From an uncultured Collinsella sp. (GTDB lineage Bacteria; Actinomycetota; Coriobacteriia; Coriobacteriales; Coriobacteriaceae), in assembly GCA_937934165.1 (NCBI GenBank), contig CALGZX010000106.1, positions 1 through 6,248 on the forward strand: 6,248 nucleotides of DNA, written 5' to 3'. This document shows positions 1 to 5,939 of this stretch, piece by piece. Numbering within the stretch: position 1 is the stretch's first letter; each line of letters begins with the position of its first letter. The translations under genes were made by a program, and so were the position numbers. The notes beneath the pieces are model-generated. The model saw nothing but the letters and a program-made list of their open reading frames with translations, ran no database searches and was not told where the DNA came from.

Positions 1-2300
1 CTGAGCCGTTTGCTTATGGCATTCCCCGGTCCTCTGCCAACGAGGCGCAGATCGGATCCACGGTCCTGGTCCAGTTTGGTAACCGTGCGGCCGCGGGCTA
101 TATCGTCGACATTGCGTCTGAGCTGGGTGACCTGCAAGGTAACGACGCCCTCGATCCCGCGCGTATCAAGCCTATCGAGGCTATCCTCAGCAAGCCGCTG
201 TTTACCGCAGAGGCCGCCCGTATTGCACGCTGGATGAGCCGCGAGTACGTCGCGACGCTTCCCGAGTGCCTGCGCCTGTTTTTGCCTCCGGGCGGCAGCC
301 CGCGCGTGGTCAAGGGCGATGACGGCGTGTGGACCGTTGAGCGTCCCGCCGTCAAGCCGATTCAAAACCGCTGGGTCATGCTCACGCCCATGGGCTTCGA
401 CTATACGCCGTCCAAGACCGCCGTTCGCCAGCGCCAGCTCATCGAGGCGCTCCAGTGCGGACCGGTCACGACGCGCGACCTCAACCTGCTCTACAACAGC
501 ATGTCGGCGACCATCAAGGCGCTCGAAAAGCGCGGCGTCGTGGTGGTGGAGGAGCGCCGTGCCTGGCGCGGTTGCAGCGAGCAGACTACGCTGTCCTCCG
601 CGAGCGGCAAGGCGCCGGTCTCCCTTACCAACGGCCAGCAGCAGGCGCTCGCGCAGATTGAGCGCGCCCGCCTGGATGCGCACGGCGACGTGGTGCTCGT
701 GGACGGTGTCACGGGTTCCGGCAAAACCGAGGTCTACCTCTCCGCTATCGAGCGCGTGCTCGCGGCCGGTCGCTCGGCTTGCGTGCTCGTCCCCGAGATC
801 TCGCTGACGGCCCAGACCGTCGGCCGCTTCCGCTCGCGCTTTGGCGAGACGGTCGCCGTGTTCCATTCGCGCCTTTCGGCCGGCGAGCGCCTGGACCAGT
901 GGGATATGGTTGCCAGCGGTGCCGCGCGTGTGGTCGTGGGAGCCCGTTCGGCGCTTTTTTGCCCGCTCAGCAACCTTGGTCTCATCATCATCGACGAGGA
1001 ACACGAGACCAGCTACAAGCAGGGTTCTAGCCCGCGCTACCATGCGCGCGAGGTAGCGGCCGAGATGGCGCGTCGCTATCGCTGCCCGCTCGTGTTGGGC
1101 TCGGCCACGCCTTCTGCCGAGGCCCTCGACCGCTGCCGCCGCGGTACGTTCAATGGTGCCACGTGGACGCGCGTCGACATGCCCGAACGTCCGGGGCACG
1201 CGGTCCTGCCTACGGTGCGTATTGCCGACCTGCGTCGCGAGTTCTCGCACGGTAGCCGCTCAATGTTCTCTAAACCGCTCATGGAAGGCCTCGAGCGCGT
1301 GGTCGAGCGCCGCGAGAAGGCCGTGCTGCTGCACAACCGCCGCGGTTTTGCACCGTTTTTGATGTGCCGCGAGTGCGGTTGCGTCCCCACTTGCAACCAC
1401 TGCTCCACGGCGCTTACGTACCACGAACGCACCCATACACTGCAGTGCCACACCTGTGGTTCGTCCTGGCGCGTGCAGCCCTATCCGGCCCCCACGAGTC
1501 GCTGTCCCAAATGTGGCAGTCGCTACCTGGCAAAAATGGGCCTGGGCACGCAGCAGATCGAGGACGCACTGCACCAGATGTTGCCCGAGGACGTCGCCAT
1601 TATTCGCATGGATGCCGATTCCACGCGCGGAAAGGACGCGCACAAAAAGCTGCTCGAACAGTTCGATGCCGCCGATTGCGCGGTGCTGCTGGGCACTCAG
1701 ATGATCGCCAAGGGCCTCGACTTTCCCGAGGTCACGCTCGTGGGCGTGGTCAATGCCGACTTCGCCCTCAAGCTGCCGGACTTCCGCGCAGGGGAGCGCG
1801 CCTACGATTTGCTGGAGCAGGTTGCGGGCCGTGCCGGTCGCGGCGATCGTCCCGGCGAGGTGATCATCCAGACCTACCTGCCCGATGACCCGGTAATTCG
1901 CGCCGTCGCTGAGCACGACCGTTCGATCTTTACCGACTACGACCTGGACCAGCGCCGCGACGCGCTGTACCCGCCGTTTGTTCGCTTGGTCAACATCTTG
2001 GTGTGGTCGGCGAACCGAGACGACGCGCATGACTACATCGGGCGCATTGCAAAGCTTCTTAAGCGCCGCTGGCATGCCGCCGCGCCCGACTTTTTGCGGG
2101 CGGGGAGTGCCGTGCCGCAGGTGCTGGGCCCGGCTTCGTGTGTAATCGAGAGAGCCAAGGACCGTTACCGCTTCCATCTGCTTGTGAAGTCGCCCGTGGG
2201 GTACCATGTCTCTGATGATATCGACGCCTGCCTCAAAGAGGTGGGCTCCGTGCGTGGCGTGAGCGTGAGCGTTGACGTCGACGCCTATGATTTGATGTAA
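1..2300 (+). CDS. priA: Primosomal protein N' (PriA replication restart helicase), 5'-partial
   Basis: PriA is a superfamily 2 DNA helicase that recognises stalled or repaired forks and starts reloading of the replicative helicase. The reading frame is open from base 3, and 765 residues are visible before the TAA. The first visible residues (EPFAYGIP...) already match the PriA N-terminal DNA-binding domain, so only about 10-20 residues should be missing. An internal ATG at 234 lies inside that domain and is not the start. Visible landmarks, numbered from the first visible codon: Walker A GSGKT at 238-242, Walker B DEEH at 331-334, GSATPS after it, eight zinc-ligand cysteines at 455, 458, 464, 467, 482, 485, 501 and 504, helicase motif V GTQMIAKGLDFP at 564-575, and motif VI QVAGRAGR at 606-613. 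Every motif needed for activity is present. The stretch between the last two CxxC pairs is 15 residues, somewhat longer than I recall for E. coli PriA, and Cys460 is an extra cysteine. It leads into def with 18 bases between stop and start. Confidence 0.97.
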   Translation, partial: EPFAYGIPRSSANEAQIGSTVLVQFGNRAAAGYIVDIASELGDLQGNDALDPARIKPIEAILSKPLFTAEAARIARWMSREYVATLPECLRLFLPPGGSPRVVKGDDGVWTVERPAVKPIQNRWVMLTPMGFDYTPSKTAVRQRQLIEALQCGPVTTRDLNLLYNSMSATIKALEKRGVVVVEERRAWRGCSEQTTLSSASGKAPVSLTNGQQQALAQIERARLDAHGDVVLVDGVTGSGKTEVYLSAIERVLAAGRSACVLVPEISLTAQTVGRFRSRFGETVAVFHSRLSAGERLDQWDMVASGAARVVVGARSALFCPLSNLGLIIIDEEHETSYKQGSSPRYHAREVAAEMARRYRCPLVLGSATPSAEALDRCRRGTFNGATWTRVDMPERPGHAVLPTVRIADLRREFSHGSRSMFSKPLMEGLERVVERREKAVLLHNRRGFAPFLMCRECGCVPTCNHCSTALTYHERTHTLQCHTCGSSWRVQPYPAPTSRCPKCGSRYLAKMGLGTQQIEDALHQMLPEDVAIIRMDADSTRGKDAHKKLLEQFDAADCAVLLGTQMIAKGLDFPEVTLVGVVNADFALKLPDFRAGERAYDLLEQVAGRAGRGDRPGEVIIQTYLPDDPVIRAVAEHDRSIFTDYDLDQRRDALYPPFVRLVNILVWSANRDDAHDYIGRIAKLLKRRWHAAAPDFLRAGSAVPQVLGPASCVIERAKDRYRFHLLVKSPVGYHVSDDIDACLKEVGSVRGVSVSVDVDAYDLM

Positions 2301-2306
2301 CAACCC

Positions 2307-2312
2307 GAAAGG
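2307..2312 (+). promoter_or_regulatory. Ribosome binding site that decides the def start
   Basis: GAAAGG ends six bases before the ATG at 2319. The other in-frame ATG at 2313 directly abuts this purine run and so has no spacing, which favours 2319 as the initiation codon. The site lies in the 18-base gap after the priA stop. Confidence 0.55.
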
Positions 2313-2318
2313 ATGGCC

Positions 2319-2855
2319 ATGGAAGCCAACGGAATCGTACTGTCGCCCGACCCTCGTCTGCGCCAGGAGTGCGCCGTCATTGAGGAGATCACCCCGGCGA
2401 TCGAGGCGCTTGCTGAAAAGATGAAGAAGATGATGTTCGAGAACGGCGGTTGCGGCCTGGCTGCCCCGCAGATCGGCGAGCTCATTCAGCTCGTCACCAT
2501 CGACTGCGACTACAGCGACAAGAACGACTACGACCCCTACGTGCTCATCAACCCTGTCATTGTTGAGCAGAGTGACCATCTTGTGCCCTTTAGCGAGGGC
2601 TGCCTTTCCATTCCTGGCATTAGCTGCGAGATTGAGCGTCCTGACCATGTCGTCGTCGAGGCGTACGACTTGGACGCCAACCTGATTCGCTATGAGGCTT
2701 CGGGCGACCTGTTCTGCGTGTGCCTGCAGCACGAGATCGATCACCTGCACGGTAACACCATGTTCGAGCGACTGAAGCCGATGCAGAGGCTCAAGGCAGT
2801 CAAGGAGTACCAGGACGCCCTGGCCCGCGGCGCTCGACCGGGCGAGACGGAGTAG
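2319..2855 (+). CDS. def: Peptide deformylase
   Basis: Peptide deformylase is a metal-dependent cytoplasmic hydrolase that removes the N-formyl group from nascent proteins, the step opposite to Fmt. The protein is 178 residues from ATG 2319, or 180 if ATG 2313 is used. All three family motifs are visible: motif 1 GCGLAAPQ at residues 44-51, motif 2 EGCLS at 93-97 with the metal-binding Cys95, and motif 3 HEIDH at 138-142 with metal ligands His138 and His142 and the catalytic Glu139. Length is normal for the family. The gene follows priA by a few bases and is probably co-transcribed with it. Third codon positions here are mostly C or G, as in priA and unlike fmt: in the first 40 codons 13 end in C and 5 in T. 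A terminator-like hairpin lies about 180 bases downstream. The assignment is secure; only the choice between the two nearby ATGs is open. Confidence 0.96.
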   Translation: MEANGIVLSPDPRLRQECAVIEEITPAIEALAEKMKKMMFENGGCGLAAPQIGELIQLVTIDCDYSDKNDYDPYVLINPVIVEQSDHLVPFSEGCLSIPGISCEIERPDHVVVEAYDLDANLIRYEASGDLFCVCLQHEIDHLHGNTMFERLKPMQRLKAVKEYQDALARGARPGETE

Positions 2856-2873
2856 GTTTGTCCGTCACCGGGG

Positions 2874-2947
2874 CGCCCGCCTATATCATCCCGTGCTCAA
2901 ACATTCTCGCTGCGCTGCGAAACTGCGCGCGGGACGATATGTGGGCG
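2874..2947. repeat. REP-like imperfect inverted repeat
   Basis: The left arm at 2874-2896 starts CGCCC and ends TATCATCCCGTGC. The right arm at 2927-2947 starts GCGCGGGACGATA and ends GGGCG. The inner 13 positions pair with one A-C mismatch and one G-T wobble, and the outer five bases pair perfectly, separated by a small internal loop. The apical part contains TCGCTGCGCTGCGA, itself nearly self-complementary apart from two T-T mismatches. It begins about 20 bases after the def stop, a usual place for REP-type elements. No poly-T follows, so it is not a terminator. Whether it recurs in the genome cannot be seen here. Confidence 0.5.
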
Positions 2948-3036
2948 TTCAGCACCGGGGACTGCGTTGTTCTGGCTCGGTTCGCCCGGGTGCCGTTGGG
3001 CCAGGGAGGGGCGTCTTCGCTGATAATTGCTTTGCT

Positions 3037-3074
3037 GAAAGAGCTGCTTTTATTGCGGCTCTTTCTTTGGTTTT
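3037..3074 (+). terminator. Probable rho-independent terminator of priA-def
   Basis: GAAAGAGCTGC at 3037-3047 pairs with GCGGCTCTTTC at 3055-3065 as an 11-bp stem with one G-U wobble and a seven-base loop (TTTTATT). The tail TTTGGTTTT follows. On the minus strand no T-run follows, so it is oriented for plus-strand transcripts. The tail is broken by two G residues and the stem is only moderately GC-rich, so termination may be partial, allowing some read-through into fmt. Confidence 0.65.
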
Positions 3075-3144
3075 GGGTATATTTGTTCTTGTTGAATTGT
3101 TATTGCGGATGGGCTGGTGACTCGGCTTTCCGCTGTTAATTTGT

Positions 3145-3174
3145 AGCCGTCTCGGCTTTGGTTGAGGGGAGACG
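3145..3174 (+). promoter_or_regulatory. fmt leader with ribosome binding site and two competing stems
   Basis: The purine run GAGGGGAGA at 3164-3172 is the likely ribosome binding site. Its GGGGA core ends ten bases before the ATG at 3181, slightly long spacing. CGTCTC at 3148-3153 can pair with GAGACG at 3169-3174, covering the 3' side of this site. Alternatively AGCCG at 3145-3149 can pair with CGGCT at 3153-3157 around a TCT loop, leaving the site free. The two stems share bases 3148-3149 and 3153, so they exclude each other. Both are short (six and five base pairs), so a regulatory role is only a possibility. Confidence 0.4.
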
Positions 3175-3180
3175 TCCTTT

Positions 3181-4101
3181 ATGCGTATTGTGTTTATGGG
3201 TACGCCTGATTTTGCTGTGCCTTCGTTGACTTCGCTTGTTGCGGCTGGGAATGAGATTGCGCTTGTTATTACTCGCCCTGATGCTGTTCGTGGGCGTGGT
3301 AAGAAACTTGAGCCGTCTCCTGTTAAGGCCAAGGCGCTTGAGCTAGAGTTGCCGGTTATTGAGGCTAATCGTATGATGCCTGAGGTCGTTGAGGCGCTCA
3401 AGGCTGCCCAGGCTGACATTTTCTGCGTGGCTGCCTATGGTTGCATTTTGCCGGATGACGTGCTGCATATGGCGCCGCTTGGTATTGTGAATGTTCATGC
3501 GTCCTTGCTGCCTCGTTGGCGTGGGGCTGCTCCTATTCAGCGTGCCATTCTTGTTGGTGACGAGGTTGCTGGCGTTTCCATTATGCGTATTGGGCATGGC
3601 GTGGATACTGGTGCTTATTGTGCCCAGGCCTCCACGTCGGTTGCCGGTAAGCATGCTGAGGCGCTGACCATGGAGCTTGGTGAGCTTGGCGGCAAACTGC
3701 TTGCCGATACGCTTCCTTCTCTTGCCGATGGCACCGCCGTGTGGACTGAACAGGATGAGGCGCTCGTTACCCATGCTGCCAAGATTTCCAAGCTGGAGAT
3801 GCGTCTGGATCCGCAGATGGCTGCGCTCGATTGCGTGCGTCATGTGCTCGCTTCGTCCGATACTGCGCCTGCTCGTTGCGTGATTGCCGGCAAGACCGTG
3901 CGCGTGCTCGATGCTGCGCCGGCTGATGTGTCGCTTGGCGAGGGTCAGGTTCTCATTAAGGCCAAGCGTGTTTTCCTTGGCCTTTCCGATGGTGCGGTTG
4001 AACTGCTCGAGGTTAAGCCCGATGGCAAGCGTGGCATGGCCGCTTCTGCTTGGGCTGCTGGGCTGCAAGGCGCCGATCTTTCGTGGGGTGTTCTGTCATG
4101 A
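3181..4101 (+). CDS. fmt: Methionyl-tRNA formyltransferase
   Basis: Fmt transfers a formyl group from 10-formyl-tetrahydrofolate to the amino group of Met-tRNA(fMet), giving the initiator tRNA used in bacterial translation. The 306-residue protein has normal family length. It opens with the Rossmann-like MRIVFMGTPDFAVPSL, then the GRGKKLEPSPVK segment, then the signature NVHASLLPRWRGAAP with catalytic Asn104 and His106, then HGVDTG with catalytic Asp142. The C-terminal part, from about residue 200, is the OB-like tRNA-binding domain. The ATG at 3181 fits the protein start exactly and has an upstream purine-rich ribosome binding site. The stop overlaps the rsmB start as ATGA. Base use is odd: of the first 40 codons 26 end in T, 13 in G, one in C and none in A, very unlike def and priA. 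The bias weakens toward the 3' end and into rsmB. Function is secure; the cause of the bias is not known. Confidence 0.97.
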   Translation: MRIVFMGTPDFAVPSLTSLVAAGNEIALVITRPDAVRGRGKKLEPSPVKAKALELELPVIEANRMMPEVVEALKAAQADIFCVAAYGCILPDDVLHMAPLGIVNVHASLLPRWRGAAPIQRAILVGDEVAGVSIMRIGHGVDTGAYCAQASTSVAGKHAEALTMELGELGGKLLADTLPSLADGTAVWTEQDEALVTHAAKISKLEMRLDPQMAALDCVRHVLASSDTAPARCVIAGKTVRVLDAAPADVSLGEGQVLIKAKRVFLGLSDGAVELLEVKPDGKRGMAASAWAAGLQGADLSWGVLS

Positions 4102-5498
4102 GCAAGCTGTCTCCCGCGCGCAAGCTTGCGCTCGATGTGCTGATGGAGGCCGATCGCCGCGGCATGTATGCGCGCGACGTGCTGTCCTCTCGCGCATCGG
4201 CCAAGGCTATTGATCAGCGCGATTCCGCTTTTGCCGCCCGCTTGGCACTTGGTGTGGCCGCCACGCAGGGTATTTTGGACGAGCTGCTCGACCAGTTTCT
4301 CGATAAGCCTAAAAAGGTTGCGCCGCGTGTTCGCATGGCGCTTCGTATCTCGGCTTTCGAGATGCTCTATTTACATACGCCTGGGCGCGTTGCTGTAAGT
4401 CAGGGTGTTGAGCTGGTTCGCTGCGGCGCTAAGTCCGCCGCTGGCTTGGCCAATGCCGTGCTGCATAAGGTTGCGGACAATGTTGAGGACTTTGCCACGG
4501 CGTCCGATTTAGATGAGTCTGAGCGACGCCTGGTTCGTCTGTCGCGCCTGATGGGTCTGCCGCGTTGGCTGTGCGCTCGCATTATGGCATCGTTCGACAC
4601 GCCTGAGGGTGCGCTTAACTTTGCCGGCAATCTGGCCCCCGCGCCGCTGGCCCTGCATGAGAACGCCTTTGCGAACAAGCCCGATCCGTATGTCTCGCAG
4701 CTCGTCGCGCCCGTTTTCCCGGGCTGCCATGCCCCGGTAGATGCGCAGGTCACGGTTGCATCGGGTGTGTTTGAGCGTGCTGCTGCGGTGGCATCTGATC
4801 TCAATGCGCAGCTTATCGCCACAGCTGCCACGCGCCCTGGAAGCTGCCTTGAGATTGGTGCCGGTCGTGGCACCAAGACCTATGTGATGATGTGCCAGGC
4901 CAAGCGTGCGGGCTATGAGCGTCAGCATACGGCGCTCGATCTGCATGATCGCAAATGCGATCTGAATCTCGCTCGCCTGCACAAGGCCGGTATTCAGGGC
5001 GTTCGTACGGTTTCGGGTGATGCCTGCGAGCTTGATGAAGTACTGACGTCGTTTGATGCCATGCTTGGCAAGCCGGTTAAGTTCGATACGGTCTTTATCG
5101 ATGCGCCGTGCTCTGGCACCGGCACCATGCGTCGTCATCCCGAGATCCCGTGGCGCCTAACTGAGAATGACGTTACGACCGAGTTGCCCAAACTGCAGTT
5201 GATGATGCTCAAGGAAGCAGCCGCACGCGTGGCTGCCGGCGGTGAACTTATCTATGCCACCTGCTCGGTATTTGATGAAGAGAACACGAAGGTCGTAGAT
5301 GCCTTCCTGGCCTCTCCCGAGGGCGCCTGCTTTACCGTGGCGCCTCTCTCCGAGGCACAGATTCTGCAACTGCCTGATTTCGAGCAGGCCAAGAAGCTCG
5401 TTTTCGTACGCCAAAACGACCGAGGTCTTTTCCAAAGCGTGCCAGTAAACGCCGACTCCTACGACGGCCACTTCTGCGCCCGCCTGATTCGTAAGTAA
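4098..5498 (+). CDS. rsmB: 16S rRNA (cytosine-967 C5)-methyltransferase RsmB
   Basis: RsmB (Fmu/Sun) uses S-adenosylmethionine to methylate C5 of a 16S rRNA cytosine, position 967 in E. coli numbering. The 466-residue protein begins with a NusB-like RNA-binding domain (about residues 1-135, including RVRMALRISAFEMLYL) followed by a Rossmann methyltransferase domain. Motif IV DAPCSGTG carries Cys338 and motif VI YATCS carries Cys389. In RNA m5C methyltransferases the motif VI cysteine is the nucleophile and the motif IV cysteine helps release the product. Motif I is unusual: EIGAGRGTKT at 252-261 stands where most family members have a CAAPGGKT-type sequence. ATG 4098 overlaps the fmt stop as ATGA and is preceded by GGGGTG at 4085-4090. 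An upstream in-frame ATG at 4050 would add 16 residues inside fmt and is not supported. Overlap with fmt suggests translational coupling. In many Gram-positives rlmN follows, but here convergent genes do. Confidence 0.95.
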   Translation: MSKLSPARKLALDVLMEADRRGMYARDVLSSRASAKAIDQRDSAFAARLALGVAATQGILDELLDQFLDKPKKVAPRVRMALRISAFEMLYLHTPGRVAVSQGVELVRCGAKSAAGLANAVLHKVADNVEDFATASDLDESERRLVRLSRLMGLPRWLCARIMASFDTPEGALNFAGNLAPAPLALHENAFANKPDPYVSQLVAPVFPGCHAPVDAQVTVASGVFERAAAVASDLNAQLIATAATRPGSCLEIGAGRGTKTYVMMCQAKRAGYERQHTALDLHDRKCDLNLARLHKAGIQGVRTVSGDACELDEVLTSFDAMLGKPVKFDTVFIDAPCSGTGTMRRHPEIPWRLTENDVTTELPKLQLMMLKEAAARVAAGGELIYATCSVFDEENTKVVDAFLASPEGACFTVAPLSEAQILQLPDFEQAKKLVFVRQNDRGLFQSVPVNADSYDGHFCARLIRK

Positions 5499-5502
5499 CT
5501 AA

Positions 5503-5573
5503 TATGTTGCGGTGAAATAGGGATTGAATAGCGGCTTCTGCCCACCAAACAGTCCTTATTTCACCGCAACTCA
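5503..5573. repeat. Long palindromic stem-loop downstream of rsmB
   Basis: GTTGCGGTGAAATAGGGA at 5506-5523 faces TCCTTATTTCACCGCAAC at 5553-5570. The 18 positions all pair if one G-U is allowed. Three more pairs (TTG at 5524-5526 with CAG at 5550-5552, one a wobble) extend the stem to 21 bp around a 23-base loop at 5527-5549. No T-run follows on the plus strand (TCATAAGG) and only a mixed AT stretch follows on the minus strand, so it does not look like a standard terminator. It lies between convergent genes, immediately before a separate terminator. It may be a dispersed palindromic repeat or MITE-like remnant, or a 3'-end stabilising hairpin. Confidence 0.6.
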
Positions 5574-5599
5574 TAAGGAAACCTGGGTAGCTAAAGAAT

Positions 5600-5638
5600 C
5601 AGCCCCGCGATCGGTGTCGATCGCGGGGCTGTTTGGTT
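5600..5638. terminator. Strong bidirectional terminator between rsmB and the FmdB-like gene
   Basis: CAGCCCCGCGATC at 5600-5612 pairs perfectly with GATCGCGGGGCTG at 5619-5631. One further G-C pair gives a 14-bp stem closed by a GTGT tetraloop. On the plus strand TTTGGTT follows; on the minus strand ATTCTTTAG follows. Its position between convergent genes, eight bases from the stop of the minus-strand gene, fits termination from both sides. The T-runs are short, so the strength comes mainly from the stem. Confidence 0.75.
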
Positions 5639-5639
5639 C

Positions 5640-5876
5640 CTAGTGGTTATGCGGGCAGTTGGCGCAGCAGCCGCTGGTGGCGCTGGTGCTGGAGCCGCCG
5701 CTTCGCTGGTCGGTGTTGTAGAAACCGCTTCCCTCAAATTTAATGCCGCTGGCCGAGAACGTCTTGGCCGCCGGGGCACCGCAGCTGGGGCACACGACCT
5801 CGGGAGTCTCGGACATGGGATGCTCAACCTCAAACACGTTGCCGCAGCTCGAGCACTTGTAATCGTAGCGCGCCAT
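5640..5876 (-). CDS. FmdB-family zinc-ribbon protein
   Basis: This is a 78-residue soluble protein of the FmdB-type putative regulatory family. Members carry a small N-terminal zinc ribbon; their exact role is not settled, and the FmdB name comes from a proposed regulator of formamidase in Methylophilus. The start MARYDYKCSSCG with Cys8 and Cys11, and the second pair Cys29 and Cys32 (CPSCG), form the zinc site. The following segment around residues 44-56 ends in the typical GSGFYNTD. The C-terminal tail is rich in Ser, Thr and Gly and finishes CCANCPHNH, adding Cys70, Cys71, Cys74 and two histidines, possible extra metal ligands. ATG at 5874-5876 is preceded on the minus strand by AAGGAAG at good spacing. 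It lies 88 bases downstream of malQ on the same strand, with a hairpin between. Family membership is confident; no specific target can be named from the context. Confidence 0.9.
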   Translation of the reverse strand: MARYDYKCSSCGNVFEVEHPMSETPEVVCPSCGAPAAKTFSASGIKFEGSGFYNTDQRSGGSSTSATSGCCANCPHNH

Positions 5877-5898
5877 AATACTTCCTTTTCAGCACAAA

Positions 5899-5920
5899 GC
5901 GGGCAGATTACTCTGCCCGC
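5899..5920 (-). terminator. Hairpin between malQ and the FmdB-like gene; weak terminator or leader hairpin
   Basis: Read on the minus strand, GCGGGCAGA and TCTGCCCGC form a perfect 9-bp stem around a GTAA loop. TTTGTGCTG follows, so the T-run is only three bases. It could end malQ transcripts. However, its 3' foot is only 22 bases from the downstream start codon and just before the ribosome binding site, so any FmdB-like mRNA starting upstream must contain it. On the plus strand it is followed by AAAAA, so it is not a plus-strand terminator. Confidence 0.5.
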
Positions 5921-5939
5921 AAAAATTCAAACGTCTGTA

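Larger units (their letters stand above)
2856..3180 (+). other. Structured non-coding gap between def and fmt
   Basis: These 325 bases contain no gene I can defend. The left half (about 2870-3010) is GC-rich and full of inverted repeats: a long imperfect palindrome at 2874-2947, then GCACCGGG at 2952-2959 facing CCCGGGTGC at 2985-2993 with a one-base bulge, or alternatively CTGGC at 2972-2976 facing GCCAG at 3000-3004. The right half, from about 3020, is abruptly T-rich and holds a terminator-like hairpin and then the fmt leader. Two overlapping open frames run through the gap, roughly 2858-3139 from a TTG and 2893-3120 from a GTG. Neither has a ribosome binding site, and their hydrophobic C-terminal ends follow from the T-rich sequence. 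No convincing sigma-70-type promoter for fmt was found. The block could be a REP-like repeat cluster, a small RNA ending at the terminator, or the 3' UTR of def. Confidence 0.6.

Noticed and set aside
234..236. ATG at 234 as the priA start.
   Set aside because: The frame continues to the left edge with residues that match the PriA N-terminal domain, so this is an internal methionine.
1260..2750. A 496-codon open frame on the minus strand across priA and def.
   Set aside because: It is antisense to two genes with complete motif sets. Its His/Val/Gln/Asp-rich composition is what the complement of GC-rich codons gives, and it shows no recognisable domain.
2893..3120. A 75-codon frame from a GTG ending in a transmembrane-like segment.
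   Set aside because: The GTG lies in the arm of the inverted repeat without a ribosome binding site, and the first half is low-quality Arg/Gly-rich sequence. Conservation data would be needed to revive it.
2858..3139. A 93-codon frame from a TTG with a hydrophobic Leu/Phe/Trp-rich C-terminal half.
   Set aside because: There is no ribosome binding site, it crosses the palindrome and the terminator hairpin, and the hydrophobic residues follow from T-rich DNA. An overlapping frame looks equally membrane-like.
3075..3144. A sigma-70 promoter for fmt in the T-rich leader.
   Set aside because: Several TTG-type and TTAATT-type words occur, but none combine with acceptable spacing, so I do not call one.
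3343..4068. A 241-codon minus-strand open frame opposite fmt.
   Set aside because: It mirrors fmt in the antisense frame, has no recognisable motif, and fmt is certain.
4050..4097. An upstream in-frame ATG that would lengthen RsmB by 16 residues.
   Set aside because: It lies inside fmt. The added residues do not resemble the RsmB N-terminus, and the ATGA overlap start at 4098 has a suitable GGGGTG upstream.
5332..5574. A minus-strand frame of 80 codons covering the rsmB 3' end and the palindrome.
   Set aside because: It is antisense to the conserved end of RsmB, and its N-terminal part is encoded by the stem-loop.
5591..5833. A minus-strand frame of 80 codons overlapping the FmdB-like gene.
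   Set aside because: It is an out-of-frame shadow, Pro/Ala/Arg-rich, and it crosses the bidirectional terminator.
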